NCBI GenBank assembly: GCA_014529385.2
Contig: CM043942.1
Span: 55,308,647 to 55,372,646, forward strand
Length of the DNA stretch: 64,000 nt
Source of the DNA: Adiantum capillus-veneris
Taxonomy: Eukaryota; Streptophyta; Polypodiopsida; Polypodiales; Pteridaceae
Reading direction: 5' to 3'
Positions 63,691 to 64,000 of this stretch are shown in pieces. Each line of letters opens with the position of its first letter. Position 1 is the first letter of the stretch. Position numbers and translations under genes: made by a program. The notes under the pieces are model-generated. The model saw only the letters and a list, made by a program, of their open reading frames with translations. It searched no databases and was not told where the DNA came from.

Positions 63691-64000
63691 GCAAACGTAA
63701 ATATGTTTAAATGAACAAAGTTATTGTCTTATAAGACTCTCTTTTTTCTTTGTTGTGCACAAATGTTAATGAGTATGCATGCTTAGGATCATGTTTGTGG
63801 AGACAACCTCTCCTGAACACCAAGTAGAGCTTGTCACTCTATTATATAAAAGATTGATAAGGACTAATGCGCAGACATGCTTGCGGCAACTAAGGCTCTC
63901 AAGAAGCAAATGGACTAGTCATACATTTTGGAATGATGTCGTAGGGTAAAATAAAAATCCTCTACCCACTAACAAACGGACTAATGATTAGGCTTTATCT
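63691..64000. other. Non-coding part after integrase
   Basis: Reverse complement of 2,991-3,300. Presumably leads to the 3' LTR beyond the window. No gene seen. Confidence 0.6.

Larger units (their letters stand above)
50036..64000 (+). repeat. Right arm of the large inverted repeat (continues past the window)
   Basis: Reverse complement of the left arm. It contains the complete family A insertion with both target duplicates and, outside the arm, the matching 5' half of family C. This locus therefore looks ancestral and the left arm derived. Confidence 0.9.
59545..64000 (+). mobile_element. Ty3/gypsy family B, right-arm copy (runs off the window)
   Basis: Truncated 5' LTR (59,545-59,959), primer site TGGTATCAGAGC (59,961-59,972), leader with a palindromic insert (about 60,247-60,301), gag (60,402), knuckle region (61,154), protease (61,487), RT, RNase H, integrase remnant to 63,690, and a 3' non-coding part to the window end. 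Same defects as the left arm. Confidence 0.88.

Overview
This window looks like nuclear DNA of a land plant. It is almost wholly built from decayed retrotransposons and microsatellites, and I find no intact host gene. Coordinates and family assignments come from reading the sequence and its translations by eye; nothing was aligned computationally. Two clues hint at a non-flowering plant such as a fern or gymnosperm. One is a plastid-derived infA fragment with a C-terminus more like bryophyte, fern or gymnosperm infA than angiosperm infA. The other is a Ty3/gypsy lineage whose motifs resemble elements best known from fungi. Both clues are weak.

The main architecture is a very large inverted repeat. 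About 2,989-15,129 (left arm) is the reverse complement of about 50,036-64,000 (right arm, which runs off the window), with a roughly 34-kb spacer. Each arm carries, from outside in: a Ty3/gypsy element here called family B (LTR end, primer site, gag, protease, broken RT, RNase H, integrase); an inverted integrase scrap; a piece of a fungus-type gypsy element (family C); and a long-LTR element without pol (family A). Family A LTRs are about 2.65-2.71 kb, begin TGATAGCC and end CCGCCTCA. In the right arm family A is complete (50,036-57,887, GTAC on both sides) and sits inside family C, whose gag-protease lies at 47.5-50.03 kb and whose RT lies at 57.9-59.3 kb. The left arm has a shortened A copy, a second LTR and a further A fragment fused to a LINE tail.

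The spacer, left to right: GA microsatellites; a foldback element (16.4-16.93 kb); a gag relic (family G) split by Copia-1 (18,895-23,215, TSD CAATC); a plastid-derived mosaic of rps12 and infA (24.44-24.72 kb); an LTR with polypurine tract and a degraded coiled-coil ORF next to a copia-type gag (24.9-27.9 kb, minus strand); Copia-2 (29,072-33,291, minus, TSD GAGGG); degenerate repeats and microsatellites; a decayed LINE (35.6-38.0 kb); gypsy family D (39.3-41.5 kb, minus); a second family B copy (41.5-44.8 kb, plus); a gene-poor stretch with tandem repeats; then family C.

All coding sequences are transposon-derived and broken by stops, frameshifts or deletions. The closest to intact are the 594-residue pol segment of Copia-2, the gag of Copia-1, and the 203-residue family B protease region, whose translation is identical in both arms. 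That identity suggests the inverted duplication is recent even though the element was already broken.
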